From the NCBI GenBank assembly GCA_964609155.1, contig CAZSRF010000009.1:1-56936 (forward strand): DNA of 56,936 nucleotides, given 5' to 3'. Source of the DNA: JAGOUU01 sp964609155 (GTDB taxonomy: Bacteria; Pseudomonadota; Gammaproteobacteria; JAGOUU01). This document shows, piece after piece, positions 16,722-24,897 of the stretch (the first letter of the stretch is position 1; each line of letters starts with the position of its first letter). The position numbers and the translations under genes were made by a program. Under the pieces are notes generated by a model. It saw nothing but the letters and a program-made list of their open reading frames with translations. It ran no database searches and was not told where the DNA came from.

Positions 16722-19043
16722 ATGACTAAGAGCTTAGTAATAGTAGAATCTCCTGCAAAAGCTAAAACAATTAAAAAATATTTAGGTAAGGGTTTTGAAG
16801 TTTTGGCCTCTTATGGACACGTTCGTGATCTTATTCCCAAGGAAGGGGCTGTTGATCCAGAAAATGACTTTGCCATGACGTATCAGATAATAGAAAAAAA
16901 TGCCAAGCATGTTGAAAGTATCATCAAAGCACTAAAAGATGCAGATAATTTATACTTAGCAACTGACCCTGATCGTGAAGGTGAGGCTATTTCGTGGCAT
17001 TTGGCTCAAATTATCAATCTGAAAAAGGGCATGAAAGATAAAAATATCAAAAGAATAATTTTTCATGAAATAACTAAAAAAGCAGTCAACGATGCTATTG
17101 CGAATCCTCGTGACATAGCAATGCCTTTGGTAAATGCTCAGCAAGCTAGAAGATCCTTAGATTATTTAGTGGGATTTAATTTATCACCCTTATTATGGCG
17201 CAAAATAAGAAGAGGCTTATCTGCAGGTAGAGTACAAAGCCCCGCGTTAAGACTAATAGTTGAAAGAGAAGTAGAGATAGAGAATTTTATTCAGCAAGAA
17301 TATTGGAGTATCTTGGCCGAGTGTTACGATTCGGAGAGTAAAGAAAAAATCTATAATGCAAAATTAGTTAAATTAAGTAATGAGAAATTAGAACAATTTA
17401 GTATAACTAATAGTGAGGATGCAACCGCCTGTGTTGAAAAATTAAAAAAACTTGCAAAGAAATCTCTAACAGTTTCTAAGGTTGAGAAGAAGCAACGTAA
17501 GAGAAACCCAGCCCCCCCATTTACCACCTCAACTTTACAACAAGAAGCATCACGCAAACTTGGCTTTGGTGCTCAAAAAACGATGCGAATAGCACAACAA
17601 TTATATGAAGGTATAGAAATTGATGAGGGTACAACAGGTCTTATTACTTATATGCGTACAGACTCTGTGACTTTAGCACAAGATGCCATAAGTGAAATAA
17701 GAAGCTGTATTGTTGAACACTATGGTGAAGCTAATTGTCCACCTGAGCCTAGGTATTTTAAAAATAAATCAAAAAATGCACAAGAGGCGCATGAAGCTAT
17801 TAGGCCTACTGCTTGTGTTCGCTCCCCAAAAAAACTCCGTGCGTATTTAAATAATGAGCAATTTAGGTTGTATGAGCTAATTTGGAAGCGCACCATGGCC
17901 TGTCAAATGATTAATGCAGTTATTAATACAGTCACAGCTGAGCTGGCTTGTGGTAATAAGGAGAACATTTTTAGAGCTTCAGGTTCAACTATTATGGTTC
18001 CAGGATTCTTGTCATTATATCAAGAAGGTATTGATGATCAAAATAGTGAAGATGGTGAGGGTAGATTTTTACCTGATTTAAAAGAGGGTGATATCGTGCC
18101 ACTAAATAATATTTTTGGTAAGCAACATTTTACAGAGCCTCCTCCGCGTTATGGTGAGGCAAGTTTAATTAAAACATTAGAAGAGTTTGGTATTGGACGT
18201 CCTTCAACATATGCCAGTATTATCTCTACCTTGCAAAATCGTGAGTATGTTATTTTAGACAATAAAAGATTTTATCCTACAGATGTTGGACGTGTAGTAA
18301 ATAAGTTTTTAACTAATTACTTTGGCACATATGTTGATTATGAGTTTACTGCTGGTTTAGAGGATCAATTAGATGCTGTAGCAAGGGGCGAGATAGATTG
18401 GATACCTTTATTACGTCAGTTTTGGATTCCTTTCAAAAAACTTACTGTTGATATCAATGACACCGTTAAAAGAAGTGATGTTACCCAAGAAAAGATAGAT
18501 GAAAAATGCCCAAAATGTGATAAAGCTCTGTCTATAAGGCTGGGTCGTAGTGGCCGATTTATTGGTTGTGATGGTTTTCCTGAATGTGATTACACAAGGA
18601 GTATAGAAGAATCAAACAATGATAACACTCAAGAACAGATTGATCACGACTGTCCTTTGTGTAAAAAATCTTTGGTAATCAAGCATGGAAAGTATGGCAA
18701 ATTTATTGGTTGTTCTGGTTATCCAGATTGTAAACATATTGAACCTTTAGAAAAGCCTGAAAGCTCCGGTGTGAGCTGTCCAAAATGTAATGATGGAATT
18801 ATTGTAAAAAGAAAATCTCGCAGAGGAAAGGTCTTTTTTTCTTGCGATAAATATCCAAAATGCACGTATGCAACCTGGGATTTGCCCTTAAATGAATCGT
18901 GCCCTAAATGTAATTGGCCAATATTGACTAAAAAAATTACCAAACGTTCTGGCACAAATAAAGTCTGTCCTCAAGAGAACTGTAGTTATAAAGAGCCGAT
19001 AGAGGAAGCTGAAAACTCAGATGCTTCAGACGAATTGGATTAA
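16722..19043 (+). CDS. topA: DNA topoisomerase I
   Basis: This type IA topoisomerase relaxes negative supercoils. The 773-aa protein starts with the TOPRIM domain (KSLVIVESPAKAKTIKKYLG; acidic motif ATDPDREGEAI near residue 83). The active-site tyrosine is in ITYMRTDS (about residue 313), and PPRYGEASLIKTLEEFGIGRPSTYA marks the central domain. The C-terminus has three good four-cysteine zinc ribbons (CPKC...CDGFPEC, CPLC...CSGYPDC, CPKC...CDKYPKC) and a fourth degenerate one (CPKC...CPQENC), then an acidic tail. tsaC begins 12 bases after the stop, so topA-tsaC-hemF is probably one operon. Confidence 0.97.
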   Translation: MTKSLVIVESPAKAKTIKKYLGKGFEVLASYGHVRDLIPKEGAVDPENDFAMTYQIIEKNAKHVESIIKALKDADNLYLATDPDREGEAISWHLAQIINLKKGMKDKNIKRIIFHEITKKAVNDAIANPRDIAMPLVNAQQARRSLDYLVGFNLSPLLWRKIRRGLSAGRVQSPALRLIVEREVEIENFIQQEYWSILAECYDSESKEKIYNAKLVKLSNEKLEQFSITNSEDATACVEKLKKLAKKSLTVSKVEKKQRKRNPAPPFTTSTLQQEASRKLGFGAQKTMRIAQQLYEGIEIDEGTTGLITYMRTDSVTLAQDAISEIRSCIVEHYGEANCPPEPRYFKNKSKNAQEAHEAIRPTACVRSPKKLRAYLNNEQFRLYELIWKRTMACQMINAVINTVTAELACGNKENIFRASGSTIMVPGFLSLYQEGIDDQNSEDGEGRFLPDLKEGDIVPLNNIFGKQHFTEPPPRYGEASLIKTLEEFGIGRPSTYASIISTLQNREYVILDNKRFYPTDVGRVVNKFLTNYFGTYVDYEFTAGLEDQLDAVARGEIDWIPLLRQFWIPFKKLTVDINDTVKRSDVTQEKIDEKCPKCDKALSIRLGRSGRFIGCDGFPECDYTRSIEESNNDNTQEQIDHDCPLCKKSLVIKHGKYGKFIGCSGYPDCKHIEPLEKPESSGVSCPKCNDGIIVKRKSRRGKVFFSCDKYPKCTYATWDLPLNESCPKCNWPILTKKITKRSGTNKVCPQENCSYKEPIEEAENSDASDELD

Positions 19044-19055
19044 CAAAGTATTGTG

Positions 19056-19631
19056 ATGTTAAATATATTATCTATACCAGATGCAGTGGTAAAATTACAG
19101 CAAGGTGAAGTCATTGCTTACCCTACCGAGGCAGTATATGGTCTTGGCTGTGATCCACAAAATGCCACTGCTCTTAACTGTTTACTGGCTTTGAAAAATA
19201 GAGATGCTAATAAGGGCTTAATCTTAATAGCATCAGATATCAAGCAAGTAGATTTTTACATTGATTACAGTACTCTTTCAAAGGACGTTAAAGATAACTT
19301 GTTAAATAATAAAGAGTTGTTTGTAACATGGTTACTTCCTATAAATTTTAAAAATAAAGAGGTTATCAATAAACAAATATATGGACAATATGATACTATA
19401 GCTGTAAGAATATCAAATCATGTTGTAGTGAAGCAGTTATGTGCATTGTTTAGAAATCCTATCATATCTACAAGTGCTAATATAAGTGGTGAGACAGAGA
19501 TTAAACAGCAGCAGCGATTGCATGATTTATTCAAGCATAAAATTGCAGGTATAGTTGAAGGAGAGTTAGGAAGATATACTAGACCTTCTACTATAATAGA
19601 CGCAAGAACTGGAAAAATAATAAGGCACTAA
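19056..19631 (+). CDS. tsaC: Threonylcarbamoyl-AMP synthase TsaC
   Basis: TsaC (YrdC/Sua5 family) makes threonylcarbamoyl-AMP from threonine, bicarbonate and ATP for t6A37 modification of ANN-decoding tRNAs. The 191-aa protein contains the YrdC core: IAYPTEAVYGLGCDP (about residues 20-34), the KNRDANKGLIL segment equivalent to the KxR motif region, and STSANISGE near residue 146. I chose the ATG at 19056; a GTG lies directly before it. It lies between topA and hemF on the same strand with gaps of 12 and 5 bases. Confidence 0.92.
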   Translation: MLNILSIPDAVVKLQQGEVIAYPTEAVYGLGCDPQNATALNCLLALKNRDANKGLILIASDIKQVDFYIDYSTLSKDVKDNLLNNKELFVTWLLPINFKNKEVINKQIYGQYDTIAVRISNHVVVKQLCALFRNPIISTSANISGETEIKQQQRLHDLFKHKIAGIVEGELGRYTRPSTIIDARTGKIIRH

Positions 19632-19636
19632 AAACT

Positions 19637-20551
19637 ATGCAGCAAATTGATAATAAAATTATAAAATCTTTTTTTTTGGAATGGCAGGACAATCTTTGCA
19701 CGTCTTTTTCTAAATTAGATGGAAAAAATTTTATTGAAGATAAATGGCAACATAAAGCAGGTGGTGGAGGTATAAGCCGAGTATTAAGTGAGGGTAATAT
19801 ATTTGAGCGAGCGGGAGTTAATTTTTCTCATGTTATGGGAAATAGTTTACCTAAAGCAGCCACTCAAAATAGACCGCAACTAGAAGGCGCTTCCTTTGAA
19901 GCGATGGGAGTATCGTTAGTGATACATCCTAAAAATCCTTTTGCTCCAACTTCGCACGCTAATTTAAGATTTTTTATCGCGGAGACGAAAACACATGATA
20001 TCATTTGGTGGTTTGGTGGTGGTTTTGACTTAACGCCTTATTATGGTTATTTGGAGGATTGCATTCATTGGCATACACATGCTAAGCAGGCCTGTGATCC
20101 GTATGGTAGTGATATTTATAATAGATTTAAAATTTGGTGTGATGATTACTTTTATCTAAAGCACCGTAATGAACAGCGTGGAATTGGTGGCTTGTTTTTC
20201 GATGATCTAAACGAATGGGGATTTGATACCACTTTTGAATTTGTTAAATTAGTTTCAGAAAAATATATGACTGCTTATTTTCCTATTATTAAAAAACGTC
20301 ATGCAGAACCTTATTCTATAAAACACAGGGAGTTTCAATGTTATCGCCGTGGGCGGTATGTAGAATTTAATTTATTGTTTGATCGCGGGACAATTTTTGG
20401 AATTCAAACAGGGGGTCGCACGGAGTCAATTCTAATGTCTTTACCCCCAGAGGTGATTTGGCGTTATAATTGGCAACCAAAGCCAGAGTCTAAAGAATTT
20501 GAATTAACAAATTATTACTTAAAACCTCGAGATTGGTTAGCGTTAGCGTAA
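19637..20551 (+). CDS. hemF: Oxygen-dependent coproporphyrinogen III oxidase
   Basis: HemF decarboxylates coproporphyrinogen III to protoporphyrinogen IX in haem synthesis, using O2. The 304-aa protein matches the family along its length: KAGGGGISRVLSEGNIFE, MGVSLVIHPKNPFAPTSHAN (substrate-binding signature), WWFGGGFDLTPYYGYLED, GIGGLFFDDLN, YCR-type stretch QCYRRGRYVEFNLLFDRGT and TGGRTESILMSLPP. It is the third gene of a topA-tsaC-hemF run. A T9 homopolymer (19669-19677) near the start of the coding sequence is a possible slippage site. Presence of HemF indicates aerobic growth. Confidence 0.96.
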   Translation: MQQIDNKIIKSFFLEWQDNLCTSFSKLDGKNFIEDKWQHKAGGGGISRVLSEGNIFERAGVNFSHVMGNSLPKAATQNRPQLEGASFEAMGVSLVIHPKNPFAPTSHANLRFFIAETKTHDIIWWFGGGFDLTPYYGYLEDCIHWHTHAKQACDPYGSDIYNRFKIWCDDYFYLKHRNEQRGIGGLFFDDLNEWGFDTTFEFVKLVSEKYMTAYFPIIKKRHAEPYSIKHREFQCYRRGRYVEFNLLFDRGTIFGIQTGGRTESILMSLPPEVIWRYNWQPKPESKEFELTNYYLKPRDWLALA

Positions 20552-20570
20552 TAAACGCTTACTGTAGCCG

Positions 20571-21692
20571 TTATATCGGAGCATAAGTGTTTTTTGTTGT
20601 TGGTGATGCATATGGTTTATAAACAGCTGCATCATCAAAAGTTTTACCTCGATGGCTCCATAGACAGCAAAACAGACTTTGTGCTCCAGTGCACAGATAC
20701 TCAAAACAGCTCATAGGTTTTTCAATAGATGCTGCTGGTAGTTCTGCTTTTGTATATACTGTAGTTGGTTCTGTAAATATTGGTTCTAGCATATTTTTTT
20801 GTGTAATTAAAAATGTAGTTAAAAATTTAAGTAAAGATTTATTAAAAATAGCTAAGATAGTCCTTCCATATGTTTCAGAAGGTAATCCAGAAACCGCTTG
20901 AATGTCTCTAGTTGATGACCAAAGCATAGCAATTGTGTAACCTTCTTTTTCAAGCCACTGAGTAGTTTCTATTACAGAAGACAAATTAGTTCCTTGAGGT
21001 GGACATGCGAATCCTATGCCAACTTTTTTCCGTGAACCTATCCAGTCTGCATATGTATAAAATAAATCTTTAGCAGCTGGGGTATTATCCCAGTATGCCA
21101 TTGTGGTTAAGTATTCAAGAGAGTCTTTAGTTTGTTTTAGAATTTGATGATCGTTGTCGCTTGCTGTATAACAAGTGTAGCTTATAATTTTTTTTGGAAG
21201 TTCTGGGTGCAATAAAGCAAGAACATCAAATTGTTCTCGTAGAGATCGTATTAATAAGACAAACGTACCTACATAATCTCCAGGCATGCCAGACTCTGCA
21301 TCGATATCGACACCATCAAGATTGTAAAGATAAATATCTCTTGCAAGGTTTTTTGCAAAAGTAGGGATATCAACGTCTGTGGACCAATGTGTATCTGGTG
21401 TATCCATTAGTGATAGTAAAATTTTTTGTGTATCGCCACGTTTTGTTTTTAGTTCTGTTACCCATTCCAGTATTTGTGTTTTAGTGTAGATAAAACTAGA
21501 ATCAAATGCCCATGTGGTAGCGAGTTTATCGGCAGTATTTTCTTTTACAGGTGCACAAAAGGCTATAGGTATATGGGTGAAGTACTCAGGAATTTGGTTT
21601 AGAGGAAAAGGTCGTTGATCAACTCCAGCAGCATCTTTCTCTGGATAACCTTCCCAGTAGCCTATAAGTTTGTAATCAATTGATTGAGTCAT
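20571..21692 (-). CDS. GH18 glycoside hydrolase (chitinase-like), no signal peptide
   Basis: Family 18 hydrolases cleave beta-1,4-linked GlcNAc polymers through a substrate-assisted mechanism. The 373-aa protein has the catalytic motif DGVDIDAE (residues 126-133, acid Glu133), the preceding strand KILLSLMD, and the barrel MAYWDN equivalent to the MxYD motif. Start ATG at 21692 is preferred over an upstream in-frame ATG because AAGGCG precedes it. Neither start gives a signal peptide, so Sec/type II export is not predicted. The C-terminal 45 residues hold a Cys cluster (CFEYLCTG, LFCCLW) and a polar tail outside the barrel. It faces hemF convergently and has its own promoter. Cytosolic use of imported chito-oligosaccharide or delivery by another secretion system are both open. 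Confidence 0.8.
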   Translation of the reverse strand: MTQSIDYKLIGYWEGYPEKDAAGVDQRPFPLNQIPEYFTHIPIAFCAPVKENTADKLATTWAFDSSFIYTKTQILEWVTELKTKRGDTQKILLSLMDTPDTHWSTDVDIPTFAKNLARDIYLYNLDGVDIDAESGMPGDYVGTFVLLIRSLREQFDVLALLHPELPKKIISYTCYTASDNDHQILKQTKDSLEYLTTMAYWDNTPAAKDLFYTYADWIGSRKKVGIGFACPPQGTNLSSVIETTQWLEKEGYTIAMLWSSTRDIQAVSGLPSETYGRTILAIFNKSLLKFLTTFLITQKNMLEPIFTEPTTVYTKAELPAASIEKPMSCFEYLCTGAQSLFCCLWSHRGKTFDDAAVYKPYASPTTKNTYAPI

Positions 21693-21720
21693 GTTATATA
21701 CGCCTTGTATTGTAACATGC

Positions 21721-21750
21721 ATTATAATACAAAATAATTTTCTTTAACAA
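21721..21750 (-). promoter_or_regulatory. Promoter of the GH18 gene
   Basis: On the minus strand TTGTTA (21745-21750) and TATAAT (21721-21726) are separated by 18 bases, placing transcription start about 20 bases before the chosen ATG. This supports the GH18 gene being transcribed separately from the tatA operon. Confidence 0.45.
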
Positions 21751-21777
21751 ATTACTTGTAATTATCGATTTTTATGA

Positions 21778-21951
21778 TTAATTTTGATTAGATTCTTTTT
21801 TTTCAGTATCGTCACTGAACGCTTTTTTAAAGCCTTTATATGCCGCGCCTAAGTCTTCACCTAATGTACGTAATCGACTACCACCCATGACAAATACTAA
21901 GATTAATAAAATTAATAATAGAGAACCCGGACTAATGCCACTTAAACCCAT
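21778..21951 (-). CDS. tatA: Twin-arginine translocase subunit TatA/TatE
   Basis: This small 57-aa gene encodes MGLSGISPGSLLLILLIL at its N-terminus, a single transmembrane helix followed by a short turn and the amphipathic helix GSRLRTLGEDLGAAYKGFKK, then a charged tail ending ESNQN. This is the TatA/E architecture: pore-forming subunit of the Tat system that exports folded proteins. The FxxG hinge of typical TatA is replaced by FVMGGSRL. The start lies 2 bases after the HIT gene stop, so it is translationally close-coupled. HIT-tatA adjacency is common in gammaproteobacteria. tatB and tatC, usually next, are not here. Confidence 0.85.
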   Translation of the reverse strand: MGLSGISPGSLLLILLILVFVMGGSRLRTLGEDLGAAYKGFKKAFSDDTEKKESNQN

Positions 21952-21953
21952 TA

Positions 21954-22286
21954 TTAAAACCCTCGTAGATTGCCAGCTAATAAATGAATGTGTAAATGAT
22001 CGATTTCTTGGCCACCGCCTTTGCCAGTGTTGATAACAGTACGAAAACCTGTGTGGACATTCTGAGCTTTTGCCAAATGTTGTAATTGATACATAGCTTT
22101 GCCTAATAGAGCTTGATGTTTTTCTTCAGTATGCGCTAGGCTTGTAATATGTTTTTTAGGGACGACTAATAAATGGACGTTAGCTTTGGGATGGATATCT
22201 TTAAAGACGACAAAATCATCGTCTTCAAAAATCATATCTGCAGGGATTTCTTTCGCAATAATTTTACAAAACAAGCAATCTTGCAT
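21954..22286 (-). CDS. HIT family nucleotide-binding protein
   Basis: HIT (histidine triad) proteins of the HinT branch hydrolyse nucleoside phosphoramidates and related AMP conjugates. The 110-aa protein starts CLFCKIIAKEIPADMIFEDDD and ends with the triad EIDHLHIHLLAG (HxHxHxx). The CxxC of the N-terminal zinc site is present, with GGQE before the triad as in HinT. The start ATG overlaps the stop of the upstream lipoprotein gene (TAATG), which I prefer over a longer in-frame ORF. Confidence 0.92.
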   Translation of the reverse strand: MQDCLFCKIIAKEIPADMIFEDDDFVVFKDIHPKANVHLLVVPKKHITSLAHTEEKHQALLGKAMYQLQHLAKAQNVHTGFRTVINTGKGGGQEIDHLHIHLLAGNLRGF

Positions 22287-22741
22287 TATTGTTGCACCCA
22301 TTGACCATTTACACGACATGCACGGCCTGTTACAAACTCACTCTTTCCATTAATAATAGAATGCATTTTGTATTGACGACAGTACTTAGAACCATCATTA
22401 GTGGTTGAAACTGGAGTGACCGTGTAGCGAGTGTCCGTATTAGGGTTTACCCAGGTTGTTGCGCGATTGTCCTTTTGAGTTTCAAGAGCATGGTTTACAT
22501 TCATAGCATCAACAGAGTCCATGCGTGTACCAATAGCACTACCAACAACAGCGCCGGCAGTTGCGCCAACTATAGTAGCAATTGTCTTACCACTACCGCC
22601 ACCTACTTGATTGCCAATAATACCACCGGCAACTCCACCAATAACGGTGCCCATATCCTGGTTTTTAAAGCCTTCTGAACAGCCTGTTAAACACACTATA
22701 GAAATAAGGCTGCACGAAAGAATAGTTTTGATGTTAAGCAT
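22286..22741 (-). CDS. Glycine-zipper outer-membrane lipoprotein (17-kDa antigen type)
   Basis: This 151-aa protein has a lipoprotein signal (LISIVCLTGC, lipidated Cys near residue 21). It is followed by a glycine-zipper domain, MGTVIGGVAGGIIGNQVGGG and IVGATAGAVVGSAIGTRMD, as in the Rickettsia 17-kDa surface antigen and enterobacterial SlyB/YmgD-like proteins. The C-terminal part (TVTPVSTTNDGSKYCRQYK ... CRVNGQWVQ) matches the RT821/surface-antigen C-terminal domain. Likely anchored in the outer membrane. The stop overlaps the HIT start by one base, so lipoprotein-HIT-tatA form an operon driven by the promoter at 22773-22801. Confidence 0.88.
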   Translation of the reverse strand: MLNIKTILSCSLISIVCLTGCSEGFKNQDMGTVIGGVAGGIIGNQVGGGSGKTIATIVGATAGAVVGSAIGTRMDSVDAMNVNHALETQKDNRATTWVNPNTDTRYTVTPVSTTNDGSKYCRQYKMHSIINGKSEFVTGRACRVNGQWVQQ

Positions 22742-23046
22742 AAGTTAGCGTACCTCTGTATTATTTTATGGAATTATACCCAGGAAAACGGCAAAAGTAA
22801 ATCACTTAGTTTTATGTCCAATTTTATTTTACAAAAAATTGCTTGACGTAACTGCCAGATTTGCTTCAATGATGACCGCACATAATTAACTTAAAATCAG
22901 AAGGCTATGTGGCCAGTTAAGGTATAGAAGAGAAGGGAGAAGTTTACTTCACAAAAAACATTAAAAACATGATGCAAAAGCTGTTGATATCTATATAATA
23001 TTTATATATTTCAATAGGTTGCAACAGCTGTTCAGTTTTTGTACAA
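22742..23046. other. 305-base gene-free gap, possible small RNA and glnA terminator
   Basis: Apart from the lipoprotein promoter, this gap contains a plus-strand -35-like TTGACG (22843) with TTCAAT 16 bases later. Further on, the inverted repeat AGCTGTTG (22979-22986)/CAACAGCT (23022-23029) encloses an AU-rich 35-base loop and is followed on the plus strand by GTTCAGTTTTT. On the minus strand the same stem follows the glnA stop and may end that transcript. I see no ORF worth calling. A plus-strand small RNA of about 150 bases is possible. Confidence 0.35.
22773..22801 (-). promoter_or_regulatory. Promoter of the lipoprotein-HIT-tatA operon
   Basis: On the minus strand TTTACT (22796-22801) and a perfect TATAAT (22773-22778) are 17 bases apart, about 30-35 bases upstream of the lipoprotein ATG at 22741. 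Confidence 0.5.
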
Positions 23047-24138
23047 TTAAGCTTTCGCAGTTTGCGAGGTTTCGAGGCTGCTTGCCCATTCCCAGCCTAA
23101 ATCACAAGCTGTAGATAAAATACAAGCAGCTACTATATAGGGATCAGAATTAGCACCCGGTCTTCTGTCTTCAAGATAACCACAGCCATCTTCTTTTACA
23201 CTAATAGGTATTCTAATAGAAGCACCACGATCTGATAGCCCATAACGAAATTGATGAATTGAACAAGTTTCATGTAAGCCAGTTAAACGCTCATGAAGGT
23301 TGTGCCCATAATGCTTAATATGCTCATCATGTTTCTTGGAAAGACGATCTATGATAGCTAAAATGATGTCATAGCCTTTTTTAGGGTCCCGCATAGATTT
23401 AGTGGAAAAATTAGTGTGGCAACCAGAGCCATTCCAATCACCTTTGACAGGTTTGTTATCAAAACTTACAACTACTCCAAAATCTTCTGCTGTCCGTAGT
23501 AGCAACCATCGGGCTAAAATTTGATGATCACAAATTGTTAGTGCATCAAGTTCGTCTTCTTTAAAACCACGGTAACCAACTTGATACTCCCATTGGCCGG
23601 GCATCACTTCTGCGTTAATGCCATAAATACATAGTCCTGCGTCAATACAATATTGCAAATGCTGTTCTACAATGTTGCGTCCAAAGGCTTTAGTAGCGCC
23701 AACACTACAATAATAAGGTCCTTGTGGTTTTGGCAAGCCTTCTGTCGGCCAGCCTAAGGGATTAACACCATTGAATAGAGTGTATTCTTGTTCAAAGCCG
23801 AATAAAGCTTCTTGTTCGTAACCACCGTTTTCAAGAACCCTAACAAATTTACTTCGTGAATTAGTTGCATGTGGCGTATGATCCGGGTTCCAAACTTCGC
23901 AGAGTACCAGGACATTGTTGTGTCCTCTGACAGAGTCTTTAACAATCCGAACAGGTTTTATTAATAAATCAGAAGAGCTACCAGATGCCTGTGCCGTAGA
24001 TGATCCATCAAAAGACCAAATTGGGTAATCTTTGGGATCAAAGCTAATTCTTTCGTGATTGATAACTCTTGTTTTTGATCGTAGATCTTGAGTGGGACAC
24101 GTGCCATCAAGCCAAATGTATTCGGCAAAGCTAACCAT
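23047..24138 (-). CDS. Glutamine synthetase type II (eukaryotic type)
   Basis: This enzyme condenses glutamate and ammonia with ATP. The 363-aa protein is GSII, not the 470-aa GSI normal in gammaproteobacteria: it has the short beta-grasp domain (YIWLDGTCPTQDLRSKTRV), DFxD-like WSFDGSSTAQA, the catalytic block INAEVMPGQWEYQVG, GSGCHTNFSTKSMR, and the C-terminal LHETCSIHQFRYGLSDRGAS (glutamate and ATP binding). No GSI adenylylation site is present, so control by GlnE is not expected. The ATG is preceded by AAGGAG. Single gene, divergent context with no nitrogen regulator nearby. GSII occurs in some bacteria (rhizobia, actinomycetes and a few intracellular gammaproteobacteria), consistent with transfer. 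Confidence 0.93.
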   Translation of the reverse strand: MVSFAEYIWLDGTCPTQDLRSKTRVINHERISFDPKDYPIWSFDGSSTAQASGSSSDLLIKPVRIVKDSVRGHNNVLVLCEVWNPDHTPHATNSRSKFVRVLENGGYEQEALFGFEQEYTLFNGVNPLGWPTEGLPKPQGPYYCSVGATKAFGRNIVEQHLQYCIDAGLCIYGINAEVMPGQWEYQVGYRGFKEDELDALTICDHQILARWLLLRTAEDFGVVVSFDNKPVKGDWNGSGCHTNFSTKSMRDPKKGYDIILAIIDRLSKKHDEHIKHYGHNLHERLTGLHETCSIHQFRYGLSDRGASIRIPISVKEDGCGYLEDRRPGANSDPYIVAACILSTACDLGWEWASSLETSQTAKA

Positions 24139-24190
24139 ACTACTATCTCCTTACTGTTACAGCTCTTTAATTTGGATTATGACATAGTTT

Positions 24191-24841
24191 TTATAATCTG
24201 AAAATAAATCTAATGGCCAATAGACTAGCTTTAAATAAAGGCATAAGAATTATATTTAGTACTCCTGTAAATAGTAAGAACAGTAGAATAAAAAAGCCAT
24301 ATGGTTCTATTTTGTCATAGAAAAGTGCAGCTTTACCTCGTAAAAAATTATTTAATATCTTACTACCATCTAGAGGTGGTAGAGGTAAAATATTTAATAG
24401 CATGAGAATAAAATTTATTTGAATTCCTGCAATACCCATTAAATATAAAGGTTCACTGAACTGGTTATAAGCGATAATTGTAGCAAGCTTACAAAAACAA
24501 GCCCAAATCAAGGCCATTATTAAATTAGATAGAGGGCCTGCAACAGCAATAATAGCTAATTCTTTACGAGGATTTTTCAAGTTTCTTTCTGTAACGGGCA
24601 CAGGTTTTGCCCATCCAAAAAGAAAAGGAGCATGGGTTAAAACCAAAAGTAATGGAACTAGAACTGTTCCCAGGGGATCTATATGCTTTATAGGGTTTAA
24701 GCTTAAGCGGCCAAGCATTTTAGCGGTGCGATCACCATAATAATTTGCTGCATAGCCGTGCGAGGCTTCATGAACAGTAATCGCAAAAATTAAAGGTAAG
24801 GCATAGATACAGATTAATTGGACGGTAGTCAGACTATTCAT
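24191..24841 (-). CDS. Site-2 protease family (M50) membrane metalloprotease
   Basis: This 216-aa polytopic membrane protein has the zinc motif HEASHG in its first helix (about residue 24, HExxH) and the second motif NILPLPPLDGSKIL (about residues 150-163), where the DG aspartate is the third ligand. About five to six hydrophobic segments fit the short YwhC/Rv-type branch that lacks PDZ domains. Substrate unknown. It is upstream of glnA on the same strand with a 52-base gap, and divergent from gspC. Confidence 0.9.
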   Translation of the reverse strand: MNSLTTVQLICIYALPLIFAITVHEASHGYAANYYGDRTAKMLGRLSLNPIKHIDPLGTVLVPLLLVLTHAPFLFGWAKPVPVTERNLKNPRKELAIIAVAGPLSNLIMALIWACFCKLATIIAYNQFSEPLYLMGIAGIQINFILMLLNILPLPPLDGSKILNNFLRGKAALFYDKIEPYGFFILLFLLFTGVLNIILMPLFKASLLAIRFIFRL

Positions 24842-24897
24842 ATGGTTAAATACTCAGTTTAAGTATAATATGGTAACAAGTTTTGGGATCTATTATA

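Noticed and set aside
22843..23040. 6S RNA or tmRNA in the glnA gap
   Set aside because: None of the characteristic conserved sequences of these RNAs is visible.
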